From NCBI GenBank assembly GCA_964527385.1, contig CAZGPZ010000011.1, positions 1-23,184 on the forward strand: a stretch of 23,184 nt of DNA, read 5' to 3'. The notes under the pieces are model-generated. The model did no database searches. It saw only the letters and a list, made by a program, of their open reading frames with translations, and had not been told where the DNA came from. Position 1 is the first letter of the stretch. The number at the start of each line of letters is the position of its first letter. The position numbers and the translations under genes were made by a program. The DNA is from JANWHZ01 sp964527385 (GTDB taxonomy: Bacteria; Patescibacteriota; Saccharimonadia; Saccharimonadales; UBA4665). Shown here in pieces: positions 7,386 through 14,822 of the stretch.

Positions 7386-9200
7386 TCATGTTAAGTCCGC
7401 TGCCGCAACTCGGTTCACCTCGTTCAACGACGTCAACCCGGCAAGTGCCTTGAAGTACCCGTCCTGTCGCATGGTAACCATGCCTTGCCCGACCGCTTGG
7501 CGCTGGATATCGCTGCTGGTCGCGCGCTTCAAGATGAGTTTCTGGATTTCATCGGATACTGGAAATACTTCGTAGACGCCCATGCGCCCGCTGTATCCTC
7601 CGGGGGTACCAGGGCTGTCCTTGCCCTTGAATAAAGTATAAGCGCTTTGGTTGGCGAGTGGCAAGTTATCATATCCGAGGTCTTTGTCTACGGCGTCACG
7701 CTTTGCCTCGTCCGCCGGCAACAATGTGCCAAGCGTCTTGTGAATGGACTCGGTTTCGATTTCAGAACTTTGGTACTGCTCCTTTTCGCTACTGATCCGT
7801 CGCACCAACCGTTGGCCGATGACTACCTTTACGGTCGAAGCGATCAAGAACGGCTCGACACCCATGTCAAGCAGGCGTGGAAGGATGCCCGCTGCCGAGT
7901 TGGTGTGCAGCGTGCTGAATACGAGGTGGCCGGTCAAAGCAGCTTGGACCGCAAGCTCGGCAGTTTCCTTGTCACGGATTTCTCCCACCATAACGACGTT
8001 CGGGTCCTGGCGCAAGATGGACCGCAACCCGGCCGCGAACGTCAGCCCGACATCGGGGTTGACCTGGATTTGGTTGACACCGGGCATTTTGTATTCGACC
8101 GGATCCTCAAGGGTGACGATATTGATCGCTTCGTTCTTGATCTCCTGCAACAACGCGTACAGGCTGGTCGATTTGCCTGAACCTGTTGGGCCGGATGTGA
8201 GCACCATCCCGTTGCTCTGTTTCAGGCCTTCGCGGATCATCCTGAGCGATCGGCCGCGGTAGCCCATGTCTTCAAGCTTGAAGCTGGTGCCCGATTTGTC
8301 GAGCAGGCGGATGACGACTTGCTCGCCCCACACCACGGGTGATATAGCAATACGCAGGTCGATGTCTTTGTCGGCCACCCGTATGGAGAATTCTCCATCC
8401 TGTGGGATACGATGCTCGTCGATTTTCAAATTGGATAAAATTTTTATTCGGCTTATAAGAGGTGGTTCGGAGCTTTTTGGCAACTGCATAATCTCCCGCA
8501 GAATGCCGTCAACACGGCAGCGGATTTTTAAGGAATCCGGCAGCGGCTCGATATGTATGTCACTGGCTTTGTTGCGCGCCGCAAATTCCAAAATAGCGGA
8601 AAGCGCCTTGCTGATAGGTGAATCCTGCACGAGCGTTTTGATATTCTTGTCAGCCGGCATAGCAGGTTGCCCTTGACCCTGCTTTGCCGTGACCGTTTGC
8701 TCGTTGGCGGTATCTTTCTCGAACTGGCCGATTTGCCCGGCGACGGTCTCGGAAATATGCGACTGGTACTGCTTCAGCACATTACGTATGCCTTCCTCGC
8801 TCGCCACATAGACCTTCAAGGGCCGGCTGACTTTTTTGCTGAGGAAATCAACGGCTTGCACGTTATCCGCGTCAAGCATAGCGACAACCAGGCGGTTTTG
8901 CATTTCGCCTAACGGTACCGCCATATAACGCTCTGCGACTTCTTGGGGTAGCAGGTCCAGTACTTTCGGGTCGACCAGCGCACTGCTGAGATTGACGTAC
9001 GGGACATTTGTCGCCGTAGCGATGGATTTGGTAAGCTGCTCATTCGTCACCAGTTTGCTGTTTACCAATACGCCGAAGACCGAACTTTCAGATTCTTTTG
9101 CCTTGCTGCGAATATCTGCCAGCTGCTCAGGCTTGAGTATGCCCTGTTTTACAAGGTCGTCTTCGACCTGTGCCTGGGTCGTTGCTGATAAGACGCTCAT
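7386..9200 (-). CDS. pilB: Pilus extension ATPase PilB
   Basis: GspE/PilB assembly ATPase of 604 aa. It has an N-terminal MshEN/GspE-N domain (about 15-150), a linker, and an ATPase domain from about 190. Walker A is GPTGSGKS (337-344), the Asp box is LEDPVEY (364-370), Walker B is VVMVGEIRD (402-410) and the His box is TGHLVFSTLHTN (423-434). The insertion between QRLVRR and GRMGVYEVF (about 470-538) has no Cys residues, whereas most PilB/GspE proteins have a four-Cys zinc site there. The whole protein shows a single Cys (IRCRVDG). It lies 15 bp after the small membrane protein gene, with only a weak GTGGGGT ribosome site. It ends in TGA. Confidence 0.97.
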   Translation of the reverse strand: MSVLSATTQAQVEDDLVKQGILKPEQLADIRSKAKESESSVFGVLVNSKLVTNEQLTKSIATATNVPYVNLSSALVDPKVLDLLPQEVAERYMAVPLGEMQNRLVVAMLDADNVQAVDFLSKKVSRPLKVYVASEEGIRNVLKQYQSHISETVAGQIGQFEKDTANEQTVTAKQGQGQPAMPADKNIKTLVQDSPISKALSAILEFAARNKASDIHIEPLPDSLKIRCRVDGILREIMQLPKSSEPPLISRIKILSNLKIDEHRIPQDGEFSIRVADKDIDLRIAISPVVWGEQVVIRLLDKSGTSFKLEDMGYRGRSLRMIREGLKQSNGMVLTSGPTGSGKSTSLYALLQEIKNEAINIVTLEDPVEYKMPGVNQIQVNPDVGLTFAAGLRSILRQDPNVVMVGEIRDKETAELAVQAALTGHLVFSTLHTNSAAGILPRLLDMGVEPFLIASTVKVVIGQRLVRRISSEKEQYQSSEIETESIHKTLGTLLPADEAKRDAVDKDLGYDNLPLANQSAYTLFKGKDSPGTPGGYSGRMGVYEVFPVSDEIQKLILKRATSSDIQRQAVGQGMVTMRQDGYFKALAGLTSLNEVNRVAAADLT

Positions 9201-9215
9201 GCCAGCGCTACCCCA

Positions 9216-9467
9216 CTAATGCCCGGAACCATTGAACGGGTTGGAGTTGTTACTGCTTCCGACTTCGATCAATTTCGCCGGATTGATTGACTTAGGGTTG
9301 AAAAATTGAGGGTCAGGTGATGTGAAATCAGTCGTTATGGAATCGACGACGGCGACTTGCTGTTGTTGGTTCTGGGGGGTACTAAACAGAAAGTGCGAAA
9401 CGGCAAATGAAACTGAACCGCTGATAGCGGCGATGATAATGATGAGCGCAACGTCTTTTTGTTTCAT
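9216..9467 (-). CDS. Small single-pass membrane protein of the pilus operon, function unknown
   Basis: An 83 aa protein that I do not recognise. It has a short cytoplasmic MKQKD, one transmembrane helix (about 7-29) and a Gln/Asn/Ser/Pro-rich extracytoplasmic tail ending NPFNGSGH. An AGAGGAG ribosome site lies about 10 nt before the ATG and the gene sits 16 bp after pilO and 15 bp before pilB, so it is clearly translated in the operon. Diderm T4P operons have the lipoprotein PilP in the slot after PilO, but there is no lipobox and no PilP-like beta domain here. A small partner of the PilN/PilO pair is a guess from position. Confidence 0.8.
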   Translation of the reverse strand: MKQKDVALIIIIAAISGSVSFAVSHFLFSTPQNQQQQVAVVDSITTDFTSPDPQFFNPKSINPAKLIEVGSSNNSNPFNGSGH

Positions 9468-9483
9468 AGTACTTTTACTCCTC

Positions 9484-10155
9484 TCATTGTACGACCTGTG
9501 TTCGTATATCCAGGTTCTTGGCCGGTTGCCAATACGTTTGCGCCGTAATGGTAAGTGTTAGCTGGCTTTGGTCACCGGCTAGTTCCATCGTTTGAACCTG
9601 AAACGGCCGGATCGAGCGCTCGAAAGTGCTGACAACATTTTGGATCGCCGCATAATTGCCCGTCACGACGACCTGGAATGGCATTGGTTGGGGCGACGGC
9701 GCCGAGCTTGATTGGTTCGCGGCTTGGACAGCTGCATCGTCAGTACCCGTGATACTTTGGATCTGTACCGATTGGCTGGTGAGAATTTTTTCCAAGCTCG
9801 TCACGAGCGCCGGGTAATCGTACTTGCTTGGCAGAGCATCAAGGATGATTTTGGCGTTGTTGCCATCTTGTGGACCAGTACCGTTGGGATTGCCACCAAT
9901 GCTGTTTGTCGGCGTGCTGACAAACGCTTGGTATGATGCCTCGAGGCTCTTCGTTGATTCAATGTCCGTTTTCAGCTGGCCAACAGCCTTGTTGGCCGCC
10001 CCGATGACCCGGTTCTGGTACAAGAATTGGTTGAATAGCGAAAGTGACGCGACGGCGCAAAAGACAACGATAAAGCAAGCAACAGAGGTCGACACGACGA
10101 TAGTCGTGTTTGACTTCTCAATCAGTGTTCGTTTGATTGAAGGCGCTCCAACCAT
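9484..10155 (-). CDS. pilO: Type IV pilus alignment-complex protein PilO-like
   Basis: Bitopic membrane protein of 223 aa. It has a short cytoplasmic N-terminus, a transmembrane helix (about 19-42), a coiled segment (NKAVGQLKTDIESTKSLEASYQAF) and a ferredoxin-like C-terminal domain. This is the PilO plan, and PilO pairs with PilN to link PilM to the pilus. The segment LPSKYDYPALVTSLEKILTSQSVQIQSI matches the typical PilO region that follows the coiled coil. The ATG directly follows the pilN stop (TAAATG), with AGGAGG 5 nt upstream, so translation is coupled. A Pro/Ser/Asn-rich insert (about 80-100) is unusual. The call rests on order and topology more than on motifs. Confidence 0.88.
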   Translation of the reverse strand: MVGAPSIKRTLIEKSNTTIVVSTSVACFIVVFCAVASLSLFNQFLYQNRVIGAANKAVGQLKTDIESTKSLEASYQAFVSTPTNSIGGNPNGTGPQDGNNAKIILDALPSKYDYPALVTSLEKILTSQSVQIQSITGTDDAAVQAANQSSSAPSPQPMPFQVVVTGNYAAIQNVVSTFERSIRPFQVQTMELAGDQSQLTLTITAQTYWQPAKNLDIRTQVVQ

Positions 10156-10809
10156 TTAGCCCTCCTGCTTAAAGATTATTGACGGCTGCTGGGTTGAATC
10201 TTGGCCACCCACGCTGAGCGTCACATCGTCAGCGACGTTGAAGATTACCGGGTCAAAATTCAGCGTTATTGAATATGTCGCCGACTTCGAGCTCCTGCTG
10301 AAGCTCGCTACCACAACCGTGGAGAAAGCGTTCTGCGATAGCGATGAGCCCTTGACGGTGTATGTCGTGAATTTCAGACTGTCGACAAATGTATTGACGA
10401 CATCAAATCCCGGCGCGTTACCACTAATAGTCATGGTGTTGAGCGCGTAATCGATGCGCATATCAGAGATAGTTGCTTGTTTAGGAGTTACCTGCGAAAG
10501 GTATGCAAACACACGTGATGATACTGGTTTTTGTTGGTGCAAAGCCGAAAGTGAGTTTAACTGGCTCTGGACCGTGAGTATGTCACTGATATTCGGGGTA
10601 TTTTTGAGGGCAGTACTGCTCGTCTTGATCTCGCTATTGAGGTCGTTGATGCTCTTCTTTTGGACAAAATATACCGAGAACAGCCCGAGCAGCAGGACAA
10701 AGATAGCAGCAGCGCTGGCAAAAAAGGAAACACTCATAACCAGCCGCTTGAGCGCTTGGGCTTTAATGTATTCTTGCTTAACGGCAGGCAGGAGGTTGAA
10801 CTGGATCAT
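10156..10809 (-). CDS. pilN: Type IV pilus alignment-complex protein PilN
   Basis: Membrane protein of 217 aa. The N-terminus MIQFNLLPAVKQ carries the FNLLP segment by which PilN docks into PilM. A transmembrane helix follows (about 24-49), then a coiled region and a C-terminal ferredoxin-like domain. The start overlaps the pilM stop (ATGA) and has a strong GGGGAGG ribosome site. PilM before it and PilO after it confirm the identity. Confidence 0.93.
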   Translation of the reverse strand: MIQFNLLPAVKQEYIKAQALKRLVMSVSFFASAAAIFVLLLGLFSVYFVQKKSINDLNSEIKTSSTALKNTPNISDILTVQSQLNSLSALHQQKPVSSRVFAYLSQVTPKQATISDMRIDYALNTMTISGNAPGFDVVNTFVDSLKFTTYTVKGSSLSQNAFSTVVVASFSRSSKSATYSITLNFDPVIFNVADDVTLSVGGQDSTQQPSIIFKQEG

Positions 10810-11846
10810 GCTTCCCTCCCCGCCAGGCCAACCGCGACGCTAAATTGGTTCGATATCGACAGTAGTTCATTTTGCCGTTCTGGGTTGAATTGAACATTGT
10901 GCCAGGCATTGCCGATCTCGACATTCAGCATGAACTTATTGGCTAGGTACAGCGGGAATTCCGGCAGCACGGAACCGCCGCCGGTCACTACTATCCGGTC
11001 GAGGCCGACGTTCGTGTAGCGAGTCTGGAAAAATTTGATCGACTTCTCGATTTCCGACGTAAGTATCTCAATCGTGCCGATGATCGCCTGGTACACCTGG
11101 CCCTCCAGCTTGTCTTTGCCGAGCCCGAACTTCATCACGAACTGTTCGGCCTGTTTTTCGTCGACATTCAGGTTTTGTGCCGCCGAACGAATGACCGCTT
11201 CGGTCCCAGTCGGGATGGATCGTGTCAGTCGTGGCATGCCGCCATAGACGGTCACGAGGTCGGTCGATTTTTGGCCAACGTCAAGCAGCATGTACGCCGC
11301 GGCGTTATCGGGCGTGGATAACGCCCGCGCGAGTGCCAGGTTGTCAGGCTCGAACGCGATAACATTCAATCCCGCCGACTCAACGATGTCAAGACGCCGC
11401 TCGATGAATTCATTTGGCACTGAGGTGAGCAATATTTCGAGTTTTGTCTTGTCCACCGGGGAATCGCCCAGGACAGCCCAATCTATCTTTGATTCATTCA
11501 GCGGAGTCGGGATCAGCGCGTCAGCTTGGTAGCGGATAGATTTCTCGAGCTCCCGCGCAGGCAGCCGCTCGACATCCGCCACCGTCGTGAAGACCCTGTT
11601 GGAGGGAACGCCGACAGCGACGTTCTTGGTGCTGAACTTCGCCTGGGCAACGAGTTGCGCGATCGCTTGTGTCAGGTGCTGCTGGTCGTTCTTGGAATCG
11701 CTGAGCGATATGCGGCTATCGATCGGCATATACGCATATTTATAGAGTGATTTCATGGGACTGCTGCCATGTAGTTCCACTGCACGAAGGGCGGTACTAC
11801 CGATATCCAAGCCAAAGAACGACGACACGCCACTCAATAGGCCCAT
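10806..11846 (-). CDS. pilM: Type IV pilus assembly ATPase-like protein PilM
   Basis: Cytoplasmic actin/FtsA-like protein of 346 aa that binds the PilN N-terminus and couples the ATPases to the membrane complex. Nucleotide-binding elements are clear: phosphate-1 FGLDIGSTALRAVEL (11-25), phosphate-2 LLDVGQKSTDLV (187-198) and the adenosine motif VTGGGSVLP (287-295). It is the first gene of the core operon. GGACGGAG lies 5 nt before the ATG, and the promoter is about 100 bp upstream, so unlike most first genes here it has a long leader. It ends in TGA overlapping pilN. Confidence 0.96.
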   Translation of the reverse strand: MGLLSGVSSFFGLDIGSTALRAVELHGSSPMKSLYKYAYMPIDSRISLSDSKNDQQHLTQAIAQLVAQAKFSTKNVAVGVPSNRVFTTVADVERLPARELEKSIRYQADALIPTPLNESKIDWAVLGDSPVDKTKLEILLTSVPNEFIERRLDIVESAGLNVIAFEPDNLALARALSTPDNAAAYMLLDVGQKSTDLVTVYGGMPRLTRSIPTGTEAVIRSAAQNLNVDEKQAEQFVMKFGLGKDKLEGQVYQAIIGTIEILTSEIEKSIKFFQTRYTNVGLDRIVVTGGGSVLPEFPLYLANKFMLNVEIGNAWHNVQFNPERQNELLSISNQFSVAVGLAGREA

Positions 11847-11914
11847 AGCCGCTCCGTCCTTTTTAGAGATGATTTTGATCTTGTATGCATGAAGCCTGCG
11901 TCACCTTTGTTGAT

Positions 11915-11929
11915 GTCCCACCGCGGGAC
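11915..11929 (-). other. Small hairpin in the pilM 5' leader
   Basis: The inverted repeat GTCCC-N5-GGGAC lies between the predicted pilM transcription start and its ribosome site. The stem is only 5 bp and has no U-tract, so it is not a terminator. Confidence 0.3.
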
Positions 11930-11944
11930 GCGTGTCTCAACGCA

Positions 11945-11953
11945 ATTATAGCA
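11945..11953 (-). promoter_or_regulatory. Promoter of the pilMNO-x-BTC operon
   Basis: The minus strand reads TGCTATAAT, a consensus extended -10 (hexamer 11945-11950). A poor -35 (TTGTAT) is 19 bp upstream. The predicted start near 11938 gives a leader of about 90 nt. It lies 48 bp downstream of the stop of the exported protein gene, with no obvious terminator between. Confidence 0.65.
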
Positions 11954-12001
11954 TAAGCACTCCGGTCCGATACAAGTCATGTCCACGATTCCCCCTTTTG
12001 G

Positions 12002-14233
12002 TCAGAGAACGGGTGGCAACCCGGTAATCGCGGTATAACCGCCACTCGGCGAACCGGAGCCACGCGGCAACCACACTTCCGGCGTGTAGTTGAAAACTTC
12101 AGCGTCATGGTTGGTAATCAGCGTATCGGTGTTTTTGGCCTGTCCAATGGAGCCGGTCGTGCGCAAAAACAAGACCTGCTTCCCGACGAACACGCCATTG
12201 ACCGTAAGCTTGTGATTGCATGTGGAATAGAACGTCGCTGATGTCGGGTTCACAGCCGAACGCAATCCTGTCGCACAGGTGAAAATCCTGCCGCCGCTTG
12301 CCCCGCCCGTCGATTCCGCCACGAAAATACCATCCAGTTGGGAGATATTGTTGTTGATATAGATGTCGCCGCCTGCCACCACGACTTTGAAGTACGGTAC
12401 CTGGCTCGCATTCGCCCAGCCACCACCACCGCCGTAGGTGACATTTCCGCTGATGTAGACGTCGTGGCCAGTTATGTAGTGGATTTCCTGTGTGCCGGCA
12501 GCTACTGCATGGCCGGCGATAGTAACATCGGCATTGACTGGACTGGTTTTAAGATCACTGGTGAAATCACAGTTGCCCGATGCTGCGCCAAAGTACCCAC
12601 CGAACAGGCCTTGCGCGCTATTTAGTTTGGTGGCGCCAAGCCCGGTATTCGCAAACGACAACCCTGTAGGAGCCGTGCTCGAGGAACTAAGCGCGGATGC
12701 AAAGTTCCCAATTTGCCCGAGCGCCTGTACCGCGTACTGCGTGCCCGCCCCAGAGAAACTCGCGCCAACATTGTTCCAGCTGTGAATGCCCCCCGCCGCA
12801 TTAGTCGCGCACGTGCTTGCGCCAGCGCTGTACGCCGGGCTCGAACCTGTCATGACATCACCGCCATAGACGTTAAGGTACGGCATGTAGACCACCTGGA
12901 ATGTATCATTGCATGTCACGTTGACTCCCGACCCAGTGAGTATCCATTTCACACCAAAGACACCACTATTATTTGTTGGCCCGAGGCCACTGAACGTCGC
13001 CGACGAGACTGAACCGCTCCCGCTGGCAGCTTTCGAGCCGCTATAGCTGTACGAGGCTCCAGCAGGTGGCGTAACCGTGATCGAGATCGTCGCGCCGGGA
13101 GGCGGCGAGCCTACGCCATTTGTGACACTGACATCGAGCTGGAACTGCATATATGGATCAACTTGGGATGGCGTTGCAGACAAATTGCCGCACGAGAAAG
13201 ACGAACACGGGACTTGCGTGTTATCACTCGCCACACCAGCATATGTACCTGTACCAGTCGCGCCGACGTCCTTGGCGTGGAGTGACACCCCCTGGGCCAC
13301 ATATGGATCGGTTGTCGGAGGCAGCGGGATAGGGATACTGGCAGGACCAGGGGAACCTACGGTACCTGACGTCCAGCTCCCGGTCGTGATATATCCGTCC
13401 GTCGCGCCGTCAGCGTCACTGAGTGTCACGGTCGCTGTTTGCTGGCCTGTCGCTACATTGCATGACACGCTTATGGTACCGGTTGGGATGCTATTCAGTG
13501 CAGGCAGTTTGTCACCACGCGTCTGGGCGTTACCGCACTGCGAACCTATATGGAAACTGTTCGCACCATTGTTCCAATAAATCACTATCTCGGGGACGCT
13601 TGCCCGCCAGTCATGGTCGCATGTCGTGCTGGTCGTCCTATAAAAAGGCGTGTCGTGTAGCCACGGGTCGTAGCCGCTTGTCGTAACGGGAGAACTGCAG
13701 AAATACGGCGGCTGGTAGGAGAAATTGATGCCAAAACTCTTTCCTGGGCACGTTGTCTGTCCGGCCAATGAGCATGTGTTGACACCGAGCGATTGGACTA
13801 TCGCCGACCACTGGGCAAAACGTGCCTTTGCGTCGGCAATACCTGTCGCAGGGGAAACAGTATGAAAATCAATACCAAGCATGTAATCTATCAGGAACGC
13901 GGCACCAGTCTGTGAATTCAGATTATAGCCACCATTGCCGCTCGTTTGGTTCAAGTATGAACTCATATCAGCAATAAACGACGCTGTGGTATTGTCGCCG
14001 TAAAGCATCGAATGACCGTTGCCGCCGCTGCTGTTCAGCCAACAGTTGCCAGTTCCATAAATCGACTTGATCGAAGGATCGGGCAGCACATTACACCAGG
14101 CACTATCGTTGCCGTTGGCAAAGTACCCGCAGACGCTATTCGTGCACGCCAGCGCCTGCGAATGGCCAAATAGCATGCTTGCTACACTTCCGCTGATGCC
14201 CAAGCCGAGAACAAGGAGAAACTTTCTTAGCAT
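12002..14233 (-). CDS. Large exported protein, copy A of a duplicated pair, function unknown
   Basis: A 743 aa secreted protein that I do not recognise. It has a Sec signal peptide (basic MLRK, hydrophobic 5-22, likely cleavage near SQALA|C). An N-terminal domain (about 30-240) has GAAFLIDYMLG, an aromatic segment around FSYQPPYFC and FHIGSQCGN. An Ig-like stretch at about 250-345 is absent from its paralog, and a second Ig-like Ser/Gly-rich stretch covers about 355-445. The conserved C-terminal block from PYLNVYGGDV (451-460) contains DVYISGN and GGDIYINNNISQLDGIFVAE, repetitive turns that look like a beta-solenoid, and ends YTAITGLPPVL. Many Cys residues could form disulfides. There is no sortase motif or C-terminal membrane anchor. 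It directly follows its TPR-like partner (TAAATG) with AAGGAGG 7 nt upstream, so it should be well translated. Its place next to the pilus operon suggests a pilus-associated or surface protein; this is inference. Confidence 0.85.
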   Translation of the reverse strand: MLRKFLLVLGLGISGSVASMLFGHSQALACTNSVCGYFANGNDSAWCNVLPDPSIKSIYGTGNCWLNSSGGNGHSMLYGDNTTASFIADMSSYLNQTSGNGGYNLNSQTGAAFLIDYMLGIDFHTVSPATGIADAKARFAQWSAIVQSLGVNTCSLAGQTTCPGKSFGINFSYQPPYFCSSPVTTSGYDPWLHDTPFYRTTSTTCDHDWRASVPEIVIYWNNGANSFHIGSQCGNAQTRGDKLPALNSIPTGTISVSCNVATGQQTATVTLSDADGATDGYITTGSWTSGTVGSPGPASIPIPLPPTTDPYVAQGVSLHAKDVGATGTGTYAGVASDNTQVPCSSFSCGNLSATPSQVDPYMQFQLDVSVTNGVGSPPPGATISITVTPPAGASYSYSGSKAASGSGSVSSATFSGLGPTNNSGVFGVKWILTGSGVNVTCNDTFQVVYMPYLNVYGGDVMTGSSPAYSAGASTCATNAAGGIHSWNNVGASFSGAGTQYAVQALGQIGNFASALSSSSTAPTGLSFANTGLGATKLNSAQGLFGGYFGAASGNCDFTSDLKTSPVNADVTIAGHAVAAGTQEIHYITGHDVYISGNVTYGGGGGWANASQVPYFKVVVAGGDIYINNNISQLDGIFVAESTGGASGGRIFTCATGLRSAVNPTSATFYSTCNHKLTVNGVFVGKQVLFLRTTGSIGQAKNTDTLITNHDAEVFNYTPEVWLPRGSGSPSGGYTAITGLPPVL

Positions 14234-14776
14234 TTAATGTCCTCCTTGGACGTATACCAACTCAGCCTGGTAGCGGGATAGCAGGAAATCTTTGTCCGGG
14301 ATATTGGACGCCTGAAGCGCCGCGATCAGCTTTTGAAGGGTCTTGGCCGCGTTCACTTTGTCGCCAGCGTCTTCGTATTCGCCACTCAGGCGTTCAAGCA
14401 AGGGGATGTCATCTGGCGCGTAAATAAGTGCCTGTTGGTACGCCGACGAGCTCCGGGACGACTGACCGGCAGCTTGGTAGGCATCACCTAACGCGGTATA
14501 TGCCTGTTGCTTCTTGGTTGGCGTGTCCGCCTGCCCTACTTGTGCTTGGGCGGCTGCGACCATTTGTGCCGGCGTCAGGTGCTGCTGGGTATTGGTTTGG
14601 GTTTGGTCGGTACTCTTCTTGCCATCACGACTATTTAACCAAATGTATGTACCCCCGGCGGCAATCCCTAATACTACGACTACGCCCAATACAACCAGGA
14701 GCGTGCGCTTGCCAGCCAGCCAGCTTTGCCCACTGCCGATTACAACCGCGCCTGGTGCTTTCTCTGCCGCGCTCAT
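14234..14776 (-). CDS. Membrane-anchored TPR-like protein, copy A
   Basis: A 180 aa protein with a cytoplasmic N-terminus, one transmembrane helix (about 25-47), a Gln/Thr-rich linker, and a helical region with TPR-like repeats (AYTALGDAYQAAGQSSRSSSAYQQAL around 87-112 and LLERLSGEYEDAGDKVNAAKTLQKLI). The C-terminus LSRYQAELVYVQGGH resembles that of the protein at 16826-17338, so the two are paralogs. The downstream exported-protein gene starts in the base after its stop. TPR proteins next to pilus genes often act as assembly scaffolds; here the TPR side faces outward by topology. The function is inferred only from context. It begins with an extended -10 promoter and no Shine-Dalgarno. Confidence 0.85.
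   Translation of the reverse strand: MSAAEKAPGAVVIGSGQSWLAGKRTLLVVLGVVVVLGIAAGGTYIWLNSRDGKKSTDQTQTNTQQHLTPAQMVAAAQAQVGQADTPTKKQQAYTALGDAYQAAGQSSRSSSAYQQALIYAPDDIPLLERLSGEYEDAGDKVNAAKTLQKLIAALQASNIPDKDFLLSRYQAELVYVQGGH
14241..14247 (-). promoter_or_regulatory. Strong ribosome binding site for exported protein A
   Basis: A perfect AAGGAGG on the minus strand lies inside the last codons of the TPR-like gene, 7 nt before the ATG at 14233. It is among the strongest Shine-Dalgarno matches in the window and implies high, coupled translation. Confidence 0.8.
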
Positions 14777-14785
14777 ATACCCGTT

Positions 14786-14794
14786 AGTATAGCA
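14786..14794 (-). promoter_or_regulatory. Extended -10 promoter of cassette A, near-leaderless
   Basis: The minus strand reads TGCTATACT (hexamer 14786-14791), ending 9 nt before the ATG at 14776, with no Shine-Dalgarno. It matches the promoter of cassette B (TGTTATACT) in form and position. Confidence 0.55.
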
Positions 14795-14822
14795 AACCGT
14801 AAGCGTTACGGCATAAAAGCCG

